This document shows positions 12,957-21,765 of a DNA stretch of 64,000 bases, one piece after another. Made by a program: the position numbers and the translations under genes. The stretch is from Mycobacterium sp. SM1 (GTDB lineage: Bacteria > Actinomycetota > Actinomycetes > Mycobacteriales > Mycobacteriaceae): contig NZ_JAFLNH010000001.1 of assembly GCF_018361265.1 (NCBI RefSeq), positions 1,240,001-1,304,000 on the forward strand, read 5' to 3'. Below the pieces are notes generated by a model. That model was not told where the DNA came from, made no database searches, and saw only the letters and a list, made by a program, of their open reading frames with translations. Each line of letters begins with the position of its first letter. The stretch's first letter is position 1.

Positions 12957-13344
12957 TTCCGGGCGTCACCGCCAGATGCGCATCGGCGGGTGCCCCGGCC
13001 ACGCTCGCGCCGCAACTCGGGCCCGAGCTCATGCCTTCGATTCTGGCACCGGCATTTATGCGCCTTCAACAAGAACCCGCGGCGGGCGAGCACCACGGGT
13101 CCGCTGAGACCGGCGACGCCACCCGGCATCGTCGTCTGCAGGCGCCGCTCGCGGTGCGCCGACAGGCGGTGGTCGGCCCGCTGGCCCACTGATCCGGCAA
13201 CTCGTGTTGCCGCCCCGACTTGAACAGTATTTGCCCTTGTGCTGAACGGCGCTTGAGGGAATGGTGACTTACTAGGTCCCTAGGTCCGAGAGCTTGGGCG
13301 CACCCGGCAAGCGAAACTACGCAGGGTAGAAGGAGAGGAACCCC
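12957..13344. other. Intergenic region slipin / fusA2
   Basis: A 388-base divergent gap. A GAAGGAGAGG ribosome-binding site precedes fusA2. The open frames across the rest have no ribosome-binding site or homology, and I see no RNA gene or clear operator. Confidence 0.6.
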
Positions 13345-15492
13345 ATGGCAGACAAGACGACTAATTCCCAGGGCGGCAAAGGCGCTCCCGCCGCAGAGAG
13401 TCCTGCCGCTATTCGCAATGTGGTGTTGGTGGGACCATCGGCCGGCGGCAAGACCACCCTTGTCGAGGCCCTGCTGGTCGCTGCCGGCGTGTTGAGTCGG
13501 CCCGGCTCTATCGTGGATGGCACCACAGTCTGCGACTACGAGGAGGTGGAGATCCGGCAGCAGCGGTCGGTCGGTCTAGCCGTGGCGCCGCTGGTGCATG
13601 ACGGCGTCAAGGTCAACCTGATCGACACGCCCGGATACGCCGACTTCGTGGGCGAGCTGCGGGCGGGGTTGCGAGCCGCAGACTGTGCCCTTTTCGTGAT
13701 CGCGGCGAACGAAGGCGTCGACGAGCCCACCAAGTCCCTCTGGCAAGAGTGCAGCCAGGTCGGCATGCCGCGCGCCGTGGTGATCACCAAACTCGACCAC
13801 CCCCGGGCGAACTACCAGAACGCGCTTTCTTCCGCCCAGGAAGCGTTCGGCGACAAGGTTTTACCGCTTTATCTGCCCGCCGGCGACGGGCTGATCGGAC
13901 TGCTGTCACAGACACAGTACGAGTACGCCGGGGGCACCCGGACCGCGCACTCACCGGACGCGTCATACGCCGATCAGATCGAAGAGGCCCGTGGGACATT
14001 GATCGAGGGGATCATCGAGGAGTCTGAAGATGAGTCGCTCATGGAGCGCTATCTGAGCGGTGAAAAGATTGACGAGTCGGTCCTGATCAAGGATCTGGAG
14101 ACGGCGGTTGCCCGGGGGTGCTTCTTCCCGGTGATCCCGGCGTGCAGCACCACCGGTGTCGGCACGCTGGAACTGCTGGAGATCGCCACCAGAGCATTCC
14201 CCCCTCCGCTGGAACACCCACTGCCGGAGGTCTTTACGCCCAACGGCGCGCCGCGCACCAACCTTAAATGCGATGTGGACGCGCCGCTGCTCGCAGAGGT
14301 GGTGAAAACGACGTCAGACCCTTATGTCGGCAGAATCAGCCTGGTCCGGGTGTTCTCCGGGACTATCAGGCCCGACACCACGGTTCATGTGTCGGGTCAT
14401 TTTGCATCCTTTTTCGCGCCGGCCGCGGGCGCCGCGGGCAGCCACGCCGACCACGACGAGGATGAGCGCATCGGTATCCTTACCTACCCGCTCGGCAAGC
14501 AGCAACGGCCGGCCGCCGCCGTCGTGGCGGGTGACATCTGCGCAATCGGCCGGCTCAGCAACGCCGAGACCGGGGATACGCTGTCCGACAAATCCGACCC
14601 TCTCGTGCTTAAACCGTGGACGATGCCCGAACCGCTGCTGCCGGTGGCGGTGCAGGCGCACGCGAAGGTCGACGAGGACAAGCTCTCGGTCGGGTTGGGA
14701 CGGCTGGCCGCCGAAGACCCGACCCTGCGGATTGAGCAGAACCAGGAGACCCACCAGGTGGTGCTCTGGTGCATGGGCGAGGCCCATGCCGCTGTGGTGC
14801 TCGACGCGCTGGCCAACCGGTACGGGGTCACCGTGGACACCGTGGAGCTCCGGGTGCCCCTTCGGGAAACGTTCGCCGGCAAGGCAAAAGGCCACGGCCG
14901 CCATATCAAGCAGTCCGGCGGGCATGGCCAGTACGGCGTCTGCGACATCGAAGTCGAGCCGCTGCCGGAAGGCTCGGGATTCGAGTTCGTCGACAAGGTG
15001 GTCGGCGGTGCGGTGCCACGGCAGTTCATCCCCAGCGTGGAGAAGGGCGTTCGCGCGCAGATGGAAAAAGGGGTGCTCGCCGGTTATCCGGTGGTCGACA
15101 TTCGTGTCACCCTGTTCGATGGCAAGGCCCACAGCGTGGACTCCTCAGACTTCGCGTTCCAGATGGCCGGCGCGCTGGCATTGAAGGAGGCCGCGGCGGC
15201 CACCAAGGTGATCTTGCTCGAGCCGATCGACGAGATCTCGGTGCTGGTGCCCGATGACCTGGTCGGCGCGGTGATGAGCGACCTGTCCGGTCGTCGCGGA
15301 CGTGTTCTCGGTACCGACACCGCCGGACATGAGCGCACGGTGGTCAAAGCCGAAGTGCCACAGATTGAGCTCACCCGCTATGCGATCGACTTGCGTTCGC
15401 TGTCGCACGGCGCGGCATCCTTTACCCGATCGTTCGCTCGCTACGAACCCATGCCTGAGTCCGCTGCCGCCCGGGTGAAATCCACCGCCTAG
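13345..15492 (+). CDS. fusA2: Elongation-factor-G-like protein FusA2
   Basis: A 715-residue translational GTPase of the second EF-G subgroup found in mycobacteria (Rv0120c). GTP-binding motifs are G1 GPSAGGKTTLVEA, G3 DTPGYADF and G4 as TKLD rather than NKxD. Domain 2 lies around residues 310-400, and domains IV-V follow with SGGHGQYGVCDIEVEPLP and the C-terminal EF-G domain. Canonical EF-G translocates tRNA and mRNA; the role of this paralogue is unclear, and its N-terminal switch regions differ from EF-G. Its context next to the Rv0121c-like gene matches M. tuberculosis and marks the end of the syntenic block. Confidence 0.93.
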   Translation: MADKTTNSQGGKGAPAAESPAAIRNVVLVGPSAGGKTTLVEALLVAAGVLSRPGSIVDGTTVCDYEEVEIRQQRSVGLAVAPLVHDGVKVNLIDTPGYADFVGELRAGLRAADCALFVIAANEGVDEPTKSLWQECSQVGMPRAVVITKLDHPRANYQNALSSAQEAFGDKVLPLYLPAGDGLIGLLSQTQYEYAGGTRTAHSPDASYADQIEEARGTLIEGIIEESEDESLMERYLSGEKIDESVLIKDLETAVARGCFFPVIPACSTTGVGTLELLEIATRAFPPPLEHPLPEVFTPNGAPRTNLKCDVDAPLLAEVVKTTSDPYVGRISLVRVFSGTIRPDTTVHVSGHFASFFAPAAGAAGSHADHDEDERIGILTYPLGKQQRPAAAVVAGDICAIGRLSNAETGDTLSDKSDPLVLKPWTMPEPLLPVAVQAHAKVDEDKLSVGLGRLAAEDPTLRIEQNQETHQVVLWCMGEAHAAVVLDALANRYGVTVDTVELRVPLRETFAGKAKGHGRHIKQSGGHGQYGVCDIEVEPLPEGSGFEFVDKVVGGAVPRQFIPSVEKGVRAQMEKGVLAGYPVVDIRVTLFDGKAHSVDSSDFAFQMAGALALKEAAAATKVILLEPIDEISVLVPDDLVGAVMSDLSGRRGRVLGTDTAGHERTVVKAEVPQIELTRYAIDLRSLSHGAASFTRSFARYEPMPESAAARVKSTA

Positions 15493-15562
15493 CGGCGCGT
15501 CGGGCCATCCGGCTGCGACAGGCGGCCGACGCCGCCGCTCGATCGGTGACCAAGGAGGATCC

Positions 15563-16051
15563 TTGTCGACACTGCATGGGCTACCCGCCCACATCCTGCT
15601 GAACCATTTCATCATCGTTTTGGCCCCACTGACCGCGCTCCTGGTGATCATCTGCGCGTTGTGGCCGGCGGCCCGCCGGCGACTGGTCTGGGCCGTTTTG
15701 GCACTGGCCACGGTCACGCTTTTCTTGACTCCGCTCACCACCAGTGCAGGTTGGTGGTTGCAGGAGCGAGTCCCCCAGTCGCCCGCTGTGGATGCCCACA
15801 CGGCACTCGGCAACACCACGATCTACTTCTCCGCTGCGTTGATGGCCGCGGCCGTCCTGCTGGGCTTGACTCACCTGTACCAGGAGCGCGGCCACACTGT
15901 TAAACCCGTCGTGCAGCTGCTGATCACCGTACTGCTGCTCACTGCCGCCATAGCCGTGACGATCCAGGTCTACCGCATCGGCTTCTCGGGTGCGAGAGCC
16001 GTCTGGGGACTTCCCGGGCCGCACAATGCGCCTGGCACACAACATGCATAA
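15563..16051 (+). CDS. DUF2231-like four-helix membrane protein
   Basis: A 162-residue integral membrane protein with four hydrophobic helices (about residues 13-33, 40-58, 85-105, 118-138). It starts MSTLHGLPAHILLNHFIIV, and the conserved histidines in the first helix are typical of DUF2231. The TTG start follows an AAGGAGGA ribosome-binding site. The family is often found near redox or metal genes; function is unknown. It is the first gene after fusA2 and marks entry into accessory DNA. Confidence 0.75.
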   Translation: MSTLHGLPAHILLNHFIIVLAPLTALLVIICALWPAARRRLVWAVLALATVTLFLTPLTTSAGWWLQERVPQSPAVDAHTALGNTTIYFSAALMAAAVLLGLTHLYQERGHTVKPVVQLLITVLLLTAAIAVTIQVYRIGFSGARAVWGLPGPHNAPGTQHA

Positions 16052-16261
16052 TGCGCACGGCACAATGCACGGGCGCAGGTCGCTACGCTTCCCCCCAGCG
16101 ATCGGTCTTGCGACCGGTCGGCTTCCGGCCTGTTTTTCTTCGCTGTCGGCCGACGAAATCCCCGCCGCGCCCTCGGGGTCGCTGTCGCCGGGGAATAACT
16201 ACCCCGATCATTGGGACCAAAGACACTGTGCGCAGCTCGACGGCAAAGGCATCATCTCCCC

Positions 16262-16738
16262 ATGACCGAAACACCCCGACCCAACACGGGAACGACCAAA
16301 GACTCACGTGCCGGCGCTGCGGTGCCGCGAAATGACCGAACCAGCCGGCTGAACCAGGTGTTGGCCTGGGTGGGAATCGTCGCCGGTGTCGCCTTTGTTG
16401 TCGCGCTGATTTTCTTTTCCGGGTTCTTCGTTTGCGCGTATTCGCATCGCGGCCCAGGTGCACCCATGGACTATCGCCACCAGATGGGACCCGGCGGCAT
16501 GATGGGGCCCGGGGGCATGGGGCCCGGCGGCATGGGGCCCGGCGGCATGGGGCCCGGCGGCATGGGGCCCGGGGGCATGGGGCCCGGCGGCATGGGACCC
16601 GGCGGCATGGGACCCGGCGGCATGGGACCCGGCGGCATGGGGCCCGGCGGCATGGGACCCGGCGGCATGGGACCCGGCGGCATGGGACCCGGTCATCGGT
16701 CGCCGACAACCATGGCCCCGAGCACACCTCGCCCGTAA
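16262..16738 (+). CDS. Membrane-anchored protein with MGPGG repeats
   Basis: A 158-residue protein with a basic cytoplasmic N-terminus, one transmembrane helix (LAWVGIVAGVAFVVALIFFS, about residues 34-55), then an extracytoplasmic region of thirteen MGPGG units plus a final MGPGH. A His/Met cluster (YRHQM) sits just before the repeat. Met- and Gly-rich low-complexity tails occur in some copper-handling proteins, and methionine could bind Cu(I), but this is inference from composition and from the copper island about 5 kb away. No ribosome-binding site is strong; ATG 16262 gives the best N-terminus. Confidence 0.7.
   Translation: MTETPRPNTGTTKDSRAGAAVPRNDRTSRLNQVLAWVGIVAGVAFVVALIFFSGFFVCAYSHRGPGAPMDYRHQMGPGGMMGPGGMGPGGMGPGGMGPGGMGPGGMGPGGMGPGGMGPGGMGPGGMGPGGMGPGGMGPGGMGPGHRSPTTMAPSTPRP
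16502..16696 (+). repeat. 15-bp tandem repeat encoding MGPGG
   Basis: Twelve uninterrupted 15-bp units (type ATGGGGCCCGGCGGC) run from 16502 to 16681, followed by a final partial unit. Units differ only at third positions (GGG/GGA, GGC/GGG). One more unit lies just upstream at 16484. Such near-identical repeats change copy number readily by slippage while keeping the frame. Confidence 0.95.
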
Positions 16739-17015
16739 CCTGTCCGCAAGGGTGTGTCGGTAAAGGGTGATTCCGGCGCCTGTGGCGGACACCGCAAACC
16801 TGTCAAACCCGAACAGCGCGGCTACAATCCAACCGGTAGCCCGCCTAACCCCTGCTTCTCACCCAAGGTGCCCTGACAATCCTGTGACCTTGGCCGTGAT
16901 CACCGCGCGTGCGAGCCCCAGGCCCACGAGCGCCTCATTTCAGCGCCGCCGCGACATGTCGCCCAAGCCCCCTGAGGTTCGTGCAGAAAAGCCAGTTTGG
17001 CTTCACACTCGTCGA

Positions 17016-17321
17016 TCACGGCATGTGATGGGCGCCCCAGGGCATACATTTAGGCGGCGTTGTCAGGACCAATTTCGTCACCGGTGGACATTCGTAGTGG
17101 TGCTGCGGCACTCCATCCACACAGAGGTCGTACGCATTCGAGTTGTCGGGATCCGCCACGTAATTGATCCCCGCGATGTCCGGGCAGCTGAAATTGACAT
17201 CCTGAGGCGCGCGCGCCGGCTGCGCGCGCGCCGCGTCCGGACCCACAACGGCCACCCACCCGAGACCGGCGACGGCGATCCCGATCGCGGTCACCTGGAT
17301 AACCTTGGCGAGCATGAGCAT
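17016..17321 (-). CDS. Small secreted protein, chitin-binding-type-2-like cysteine pattern
   Basis: A protein of about 101 residues with an N-terminal signal sequence (MLMLAKVIQVTAIGIAVAGLG, cleavage probably after RAQP/ARA). The mature part of about 65 residues has four cysteines in the order FSCPD...YDLCVDG...YECP...PKCMPW, which resembles the peritrophin-A/CBM14 fold. It is probably exported; the ligand is unknown. A methionine two codons further in is an alternative start. A 15-bp direct repeat lies just upstream of the gene. Confidence 0.6.
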   Translation of the reverse strand: MLMLAKVIQVTAIGIAVAGLGWVAVVGPDAARAQPARAPQDVNFSCPDIAGINYVADPDNSNAYDLCVDGVPQHHYECPPVTKLVLTTPPKCMPWGAHHMP

Positions 17322-17335
17322 TCCTAACTTTCTGT

Positions 17336-17368
17336 AGCCGTCGGGCTTACCGGAGCCGTCGGGCTTAC
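17336..17368. repeat. 15-bp direct repeat upstream of the small secreted gene
   Basis: AGCCGTCGGGCTTAC occurs at 17336-17350 and 17354-17368, an 18-base period. It lies upstream of the minus-strand gene starting at 17321, inside the 310-base gap before the 538-residue gene. No other element is visible in that gap (17322-17631). Confidence 0.75.
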
Positions 17369-17631
17369 TGGTATTCGACGCCGCGAGGGGATGGTTCGAC
17401 GAGGGTCATTCGGCCCGACGTGATCGCCGAAAGTCAGCTGTGACTACCGAAGTCGGATAAGCCCTAAGCCGGGCTTCGCCCCATCCCGACGGGCATGTTG
17501 TCTGGTGGCGCTTTGGGGGCTCCGACCCGGGCGGGATGAAGACCCTGGTCGATTGGTGTCGATCGGGTGTATGAACCGCATAACGCGGTTGGTAGGCCAA
17601 TGCTGGCCGCCCGTCCGAACCGGAGCCCATC

Positions 17632-19248
17632 ATGACCGTAGCGCGCAGTGCCGGTGATGTCTTGTCCGAACACACGCTGTTCGAGGTCGAGTCCATCGAC
17701 CGGGTGTATCTGAACGTGTGGATGCCACGGCTGGCCTATGGCGGCGGGGTTCAGGGCTTCTTCGTCGGCCACCGGGGCCACCACTACGCCTCCACTGCGT
17801 TGAGGGATCCGATGACGAAGGCGTTCGTCGCCGATATCCACGGTTTCGTTGCTGCGCGGGGCCTGGAGGTGGTGTCGTTCGGCAAGGAACGCAAAGACGA
17901 TTTGGCCCAGCGGTTCCTGGCCCGGTTCACCGATCCGGAAGGGGTCCTGTTCGTGGGCCGGGCCCAGGAGAAGGCACTGGTCTGGCGTACTCAGCGCCGC
18001 TACAGCCGCGACGGTTCTTCCTACGCATGGCTCGTGCGATCCACCGCGTTCGTCAACCACTTCTATTTCTACTGCGTCGATGAGGACTTCGGCCCGTTCT
18101 TCATCAAGTTCTGCACCTACTTCCCCTACACCGCCAAGTTGTGCATCAACGGAAACGAATGGGCTAAACGCCAGGCCGCCAAGGCGGGGATCGCATTCGA
18201 AGCCCTCGACAACGGGTTCGCCTCGGTCGCCGACGTCGACCGGCTGCAGGCGATCTGCGACAGTCTTGGCCCCGACCAGATCGACGCGCTGCTACGTAAA
18301 TGGCTGCGGATCCTGCCCAACCCATTCACCGATGAGGACATCACCGCCGGCTACCGCTACGAATTGTCGATTCTGCAGGCCGAATTCTCGCTGACCCAAA
18401 TGCTGGACCGCCCGGTGTCGGGCCGGATCTTCTTCGAGCAGGTCATCCGCGACAATCTCGACATCGGCCGACCCGACCATGTCTCGTTGATCTTCAACCG
18501 CCGCATCGTGGGCAGCGGCAAACGCAAGACCCCGGGCCAGTTTCGCACCCGGGTGATCACCGACGGTGTCGTCCCGTCACTGCACGTGGACTACAAGACC
18601 AGCAAAGTCAAGCAATACCAGAAAGAAGGGAGAGCGCTGCGCACCGAAACCACCATCAACAATCCCCGCGACTTCGGTATCTGCAAACGGCTGACCAGCC
18701 TGCCCGACCTGCGGCAGCTCGGCTTTTCGGCCAACCGGCGCCTGCTCGGCGTCCAAACCATCAGCCACGACCCGATCCGCGGCGCCAAAACATTCACCGA
18801 CCTGACCACACCAGTCTTCACCGACTCCGGTACCCGCATACCCGGGCTGCGTTTCGGTGACATCCGAGTACACGCCCTGCTGCAGGTTTTGCTCGTCCAC
18901 CGGCTCCTGGTCCACGGCTTCACCAGCCGTGACCTGCGCACCCTGATCGCGCCCCTGCTCGGCAAGACCGCCGAACACATCACCGCCGGCCAGATGACCT
19001 ACGACCTGCGACGCCTGCGCGCCCACGGCCTCATCCAACGCGTCCCCCACACCCGCCGCTACACCGTCACCGCAACCGGACTGCAACACGCATTCTTATT
19101 CACCCGCGTCCACGACCACCTGCTGCGCGCCGGACTCGCCCAGGTCAGCGACCCCAGCCCACCGCGAAAATCCAAGCTGCACAACGCCTCCCGCGCATAT
19201 CAAGCCGCCATCGACGAACTCACCCGACAGGCCCTACACGCCGCCTGA
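17632..19248 (+). CDS. Large conserved protein of unknown function (538 residues)
   Basis: I recognise this as a type of protein recurring in many bacteria without an assigned role, but I cannot name a domain. It opens with DRVYLNVWMPRLAYGGGVQGF. A dense invariant-looking aromatic/cysteine patch follows at about residues 140-175 (HFYFYCVDEDFGPFFIKFCT, FPYTAKLCINGNEW). Later comes DRPVSGRIFFEQVIRDNLDI, then a basic stretch with RVITDGVVPSLHVDYKTSK. The last 120 residues look like a winged helix (HALLQVLLVHRLL, DLRTLIAPLLG, MTYDLRRLRAHGLI), suggesting DNA or RNA binding. ATG 17632 is the first start in frame. It stands alone and is convergent with the PPE gene. Confidence 0.85.
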   Translation: MTVARSAGDVLSEHTLFEVESIDRVYLNVWMPRLAYGGGVQGFFVGHRGHHYASTALRDPMTKAFVADIHGFVAARGLEVVSFGKERKDDLAQRFLARFTDPEGVLFVGRAQEKALVWRTQRRYSRDGSSYAWLVRSTAFVNHFYFYCVDEDFGPFFIKFCTYFPYTAKLCINGNEWAKRQAAKAGIAFEALDNGFASVADVDRLQAICDSLGPDQIDALLRKWLRILPNPFTDEDITAGYRYELSILQAEFSLTQMLDRPVSGRIFFEQVIRDNLDIGRPDHVSLIFNRRIVGSGKRKTPGQFRTRVITDGVVPSLHVDYKTSKVKQYQKEGRALRTETTINNPRDFGICKRLTSLPDLRQLGFSANRRLLGVQTISHDPIRGAKTFTDLTTPVFTDSGTRIPGLRFGDIRVHALLQVLLVHRLLVHGFTSRDLRTLIAPLLGKTAEHITAGQMTYDLRRLRAHGLIQRVPHTRRYTVTATGLQHAFLFTRVHDHLLRAGLAQVSDPSPPRKSKLHNASRAYQAAIDELTRQALHAA

Positions 19249-19296
19249 GCATTCGCGACTCGTTCGCCATACTTGACTCAATATTCACGGCGAGGA

Positions 19297-19316
19297 CGCC
19301 TAAGCTAGCTAAGGCG
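19297..19316. terminator. Possible bidirectional hairpin between convergent genes
   Basis: A short inverted repeat (CGCCT...AGGCG around AAGCTAGCTA) lies between the 538-residue gene and the end of the PPE gene. The stem is only five base pairs plus a self-complementary loop, so the call is weak. Confidence 0.3.
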
Positions 19317-19317
19317 T

Positions 19318-20709
19318 TTAGCGGCCGAAAAGGCGGCGCTTCTCCTCGCTGAATTCCTCGTCGGTTAAAATCCCCGAGTCGCGAAGTGCGGCTAGTTCAC
19401 GCAGGAGTGCGGCGCGTTCGCGTAGCTCGGCCGTGATCCCCGTCGCCGCGCCGCTCGCCGAGTGCTTGGGCGCTTCTAGGGTGCCACGGGCAATCGCCGT
19501 CGTCAGCGGCGCCGCGCGTTCGCCGGCGGCCGTGTGGAACCGCTGCCGCCGGGGGCCGACGGTGCCGGCAATCGCACGCCCGGCCATGCTCGCCACCGCC
19601 AGCTCGCCGACCAAGCTCGCCTGACTACCCGCGACGACCTCCGCCGCGGCACTCAGGCTGGCGACGGGCAGCGCCACCGCGACGGGGCGAATCGCCGGGA
19701 CCGCCACGGCCCAGCCCATCGGCACCGACAACCCCCCGATCGAGGCCGCCTCCCCCATGCCTGCCGACACCGCCGAGCGCACCGCTCCCAGCTGACCCAA
19801 TCGTTCCATAATTTGACCCTCCACGCGGGTGATTTGACCCAGTGTGCCGCCGATTAAATCGTGAGTGTCGACAATTTCGCTGTGCGAGGCAAGAATTCTT
19901 GCGTCGGCCTCCGATGCTGACCCCCAGGCCCCCGACGTCGTCCCGATGTCAGCCGACGCCAGGCCCGCACCCGCGTAGCCCGCAAGGTCCAGGCCCTGCA
20001 GGATTCCGGTGAGTCCTGCCGCGGACGATGTGACCACCGGCGTCGACTGCAAGGGAGATGCAAGCCCTTGCAGGGCCACGGGCACCGCGGCGGGCAGTTG
20101 CGACAGCACCGTCTGCGTGGTTGACGCTACCGAAGTGCCGCTGGCCTGGGTGACCGTAGCGGCTTGGCCGGCCAGTCCCCCCGGATTGGTGGTGCTAGCG
20201 GGCGGGTCGAAGGGTGTCAGCGTGGCCGCCGACGCCGATGAGGCCGCATAGCCGTACATGGCGGCGGCGTCCTGGGCCCACATCTCGGCGTACTGTGCCT
20301 CGGTAGGCGCGATCGCCGGGGTGTTTTGCCCGAGAACGTTTGTCGCCACCAGGGCCATCAGCACGCTGCGATTGGCAGCGATCACCGGTGGGGGCACCGT
20401 CGACATGAATGCCGTCTCATAGGCGGCCGCCGCCGCTTTGGCCTGGGCGGCGGTCTGCTCGGCCCGCGCGGCGGTGGCGGAAAGCCACACCACGTAGGGC
20501 GCTGCCGCGGCCGTCATCGACGCCGATGACGGGCCCAGCCAAGACCCGGCAGTTAGTCCCGAGATCGCCGATTCATATGATGCCGCAGCCGAATACAGCT
20601 CGGCAGCCAGCCCATCCCAGGCCGCCGCGGCGGCCAGCATCGGCCCCGAGCCCGGACCCGCATACATGCGCGCGGAGTTGATCTCCGGTGGTAATGTCGC
20701 AAAATCCAT
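19318..20709 (-). CDS. PPE-family protein (SVP subgroup) with C-terminal SHOCT-like motif
   Basis: A protein of about 463 residues. Residues 1-180 are a PPE domain (start [20 protein letters not shown]; helical region to about [19 protein letters not shown]). A low-complexity Ala/Thr/Gly region follows, then the SVP hallmark [14 protein letters not shown]. The unusual part is the end: [20 protein letters not shown] followed by EKRRLFGR, a SHOCT (short C-terminal) motif. PPE proteins pair with PE proteins and are exported by type VII systems to the cell surface. ATG 20709 is chosen for the PPE N-terminus and the AGGTGGGG site upstream. The PE gene lies 17 bases upstream in the same operon. Confidence 0.93.
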   Translation of the reverse strand: MDFATLPPEINSARMYAGPGSGPMLAAAAAWDGLAAELYSAAASYESAISGLTAGSWLGPSSASMTAAAAPYVVWLSATAARAEQTAAQAKAAAAAYETAFMSTVPPPVIAANRSVLMALVATNVLGQNTPAIAPTEAQYAEMWAQDAAAMYGYAASSASAATLTPFDPPASTTNPGGLAGQAATVTQASGTSVASTTQTVLSQLPAAVPVALQGLASPLQSTPVVTSSAAGLTGILQGLDLAGYAGAGLASADIGTTSGAWGSASEADARILASHSEIVDTHDLIGGTLGQITRVEGQIMERLGQLGAVRSAVSAGMGEAASIGGLSVPMGWAVAVPAIRPVAVALPVASLSAAAEVVAGSQASLVGELAVASMAGRAIAGTVGPRRQRFHTAAGERAAPLTTAIARGTLEAPKHSASGAATGITAELRERAALLRELAALRDSGILTDEEFSEEKRRLFGR

Positions 20710-20726
20710 TGCCGCACCCCACCTCA

Positions 20727-21038
20727 CTAACCGACGGCGCTCGCATTGGCGGACTCGGTGAGCGCGTACGAATCGGCGCTGACGCCCAGGGTGGTCACAA
20801 ACAGTTCGTGAACCGCCGAGGCTTGGGTGCTGGCCACCCTGTACATGCGTGCGTGCGCAGCGAATTGAGCTGCAGTCAGCGCTGACACCTCGTCCGCGGC
20901 CGCCGGCATCACCCCGGTCGTCGGGGCTGCCGCAGCCGCATTCGCCGCGGTGACCGCAGAACCGATATCGCTTAAATTGCTCGCGGTCGCTGCCAGCTGT
21001 TCCGGTCGTGTCGTCACAAAAGACTCACAAAACGACAT
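20727..21038 (-). CDS. PE-family protein
   Basis: A 103-residue PE-domain-only protein, partner of the PPE gene directly downstream. It starts [20 protein letters not shown] at ATG 21038, preceded by an AAGGAGAAG ribosome-binding site; the much longer open frame to 21554 is not coding upstream of this. The helical hairpin ([20 protein letters not shown]) contains the family YxxxD/E-like export region near FAAHARMY and [13 protein letters not shown] heterodimers are substrates of ESX secretion. No esx genes are visible here. Confidence 0.92.
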   Translation of the reverse strand: MSFCESFVTTRPEQLAATASNLSDIGSAVTAANAAAAAPTTGVMPAAADEVSALTAAQFAAHARMYRVASTQASAVHELFVTTLGVSADSYALTESANASAVG

Positions 21039-21765
21039 TGGCTTCTCCTTACGGTAAACAGAATTGATGCGCGACTGAATCGCCGTTTGCCCAAGTGCGG
21101 TTAAGCAACGGCTGCACCGACGCCGCCGCTGTCTCCCCTCGAAAACACCTCTAGCCGTTGCCCGCATGATCTGCGGCCTGGCCGGACGTATGTCGCGTAA
21201 TCTGGCTGGGTAACGGGATCTGTTGGCAGGTAAAGTATTCCGTTCCCCTGGGGGTGCTCGGCATTGCCCGGCACGTCCACGGCTGCGACGCTGAGCTCTT
21301 CGTGTTCTTCGCGGTGAGCTTCTTTGATCCGCGCACGACGCGGTACCTGGCCAGGGGAAGGCCGCATTGCCGAACGGCAGATACACGTGCGCGCCAAGAC
21401 ATGAAAGGCTGTGCCTGCGCGGCGTCGGGGCGGTAATTGGTCGATTACGCGGTGAAAGGCCGTTCATCTCAGCTACCTCTCGCCTGCGCGCAGGGTGGCG
21501 ACCTGCACTGTCACTGACTGCCACAGCTGCGGGTAACGGCGTCTTGTTCGCCATCCGGCAACCCCGCCGTTACCCCCAGGGGGTATATTATCGGTTGCCG
21601 GTGACACGTGCCCCTCGTTTGGGGATATTGGCGTGCAACCGCGACCTGCCGGTCGCAGACGGATGGAATAACCGCTCTGTGGCTGGCATCCTGAACATCC
21701 TCGCAACACGGCGGTTGAGCACCTGGCCGGTAGCGAGATGAGTGCGTAGCGATGAGGAGGGTGCG
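21039..21765. other. Intergenic region PE / copper ATPase
   Basis: A 727-base divergent gap. It contains the pseudo-palindromic copper operator at 21570-21586 about 180 bases before the ATPase gene. Several overlapping open frames in both strands lack ribosome-binding sites and homology. No RNA gene is evident, though the long leader between operator and start (about 170 bases) is large enough for one. Confidence 0.6.
21570..21589 (+). promoter_or_regulatory. RicR/CsoR-type operator upstream of the cupredoxin-ATPase gene
   Basis: TTACCC-CCAGG-GGGTAT is a 6-5-6 inverted repeat like the TACCC/GGGTA core bound by mycobacterial RicR/CsoR repressors. A TATATT -10-like hexamer overlaps its right arm (21584-21589). 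The same geometry recurs before the regulator and metallothionein genes in this island. Confidence 0.75.

Noticed and set aside
16471..16683. Minus-strand proline-rich frame with MPPGP repeats
   Set aside because: Mirror of the MGPGG repeat on the other strand; the plus frame has a membrane helix and a plausible start.
16484..16696. CRISPR-like regular array
   Set aside because: The period is 15 bp with no unique spacers and it lies in a coding frame; it is a protein repeat.
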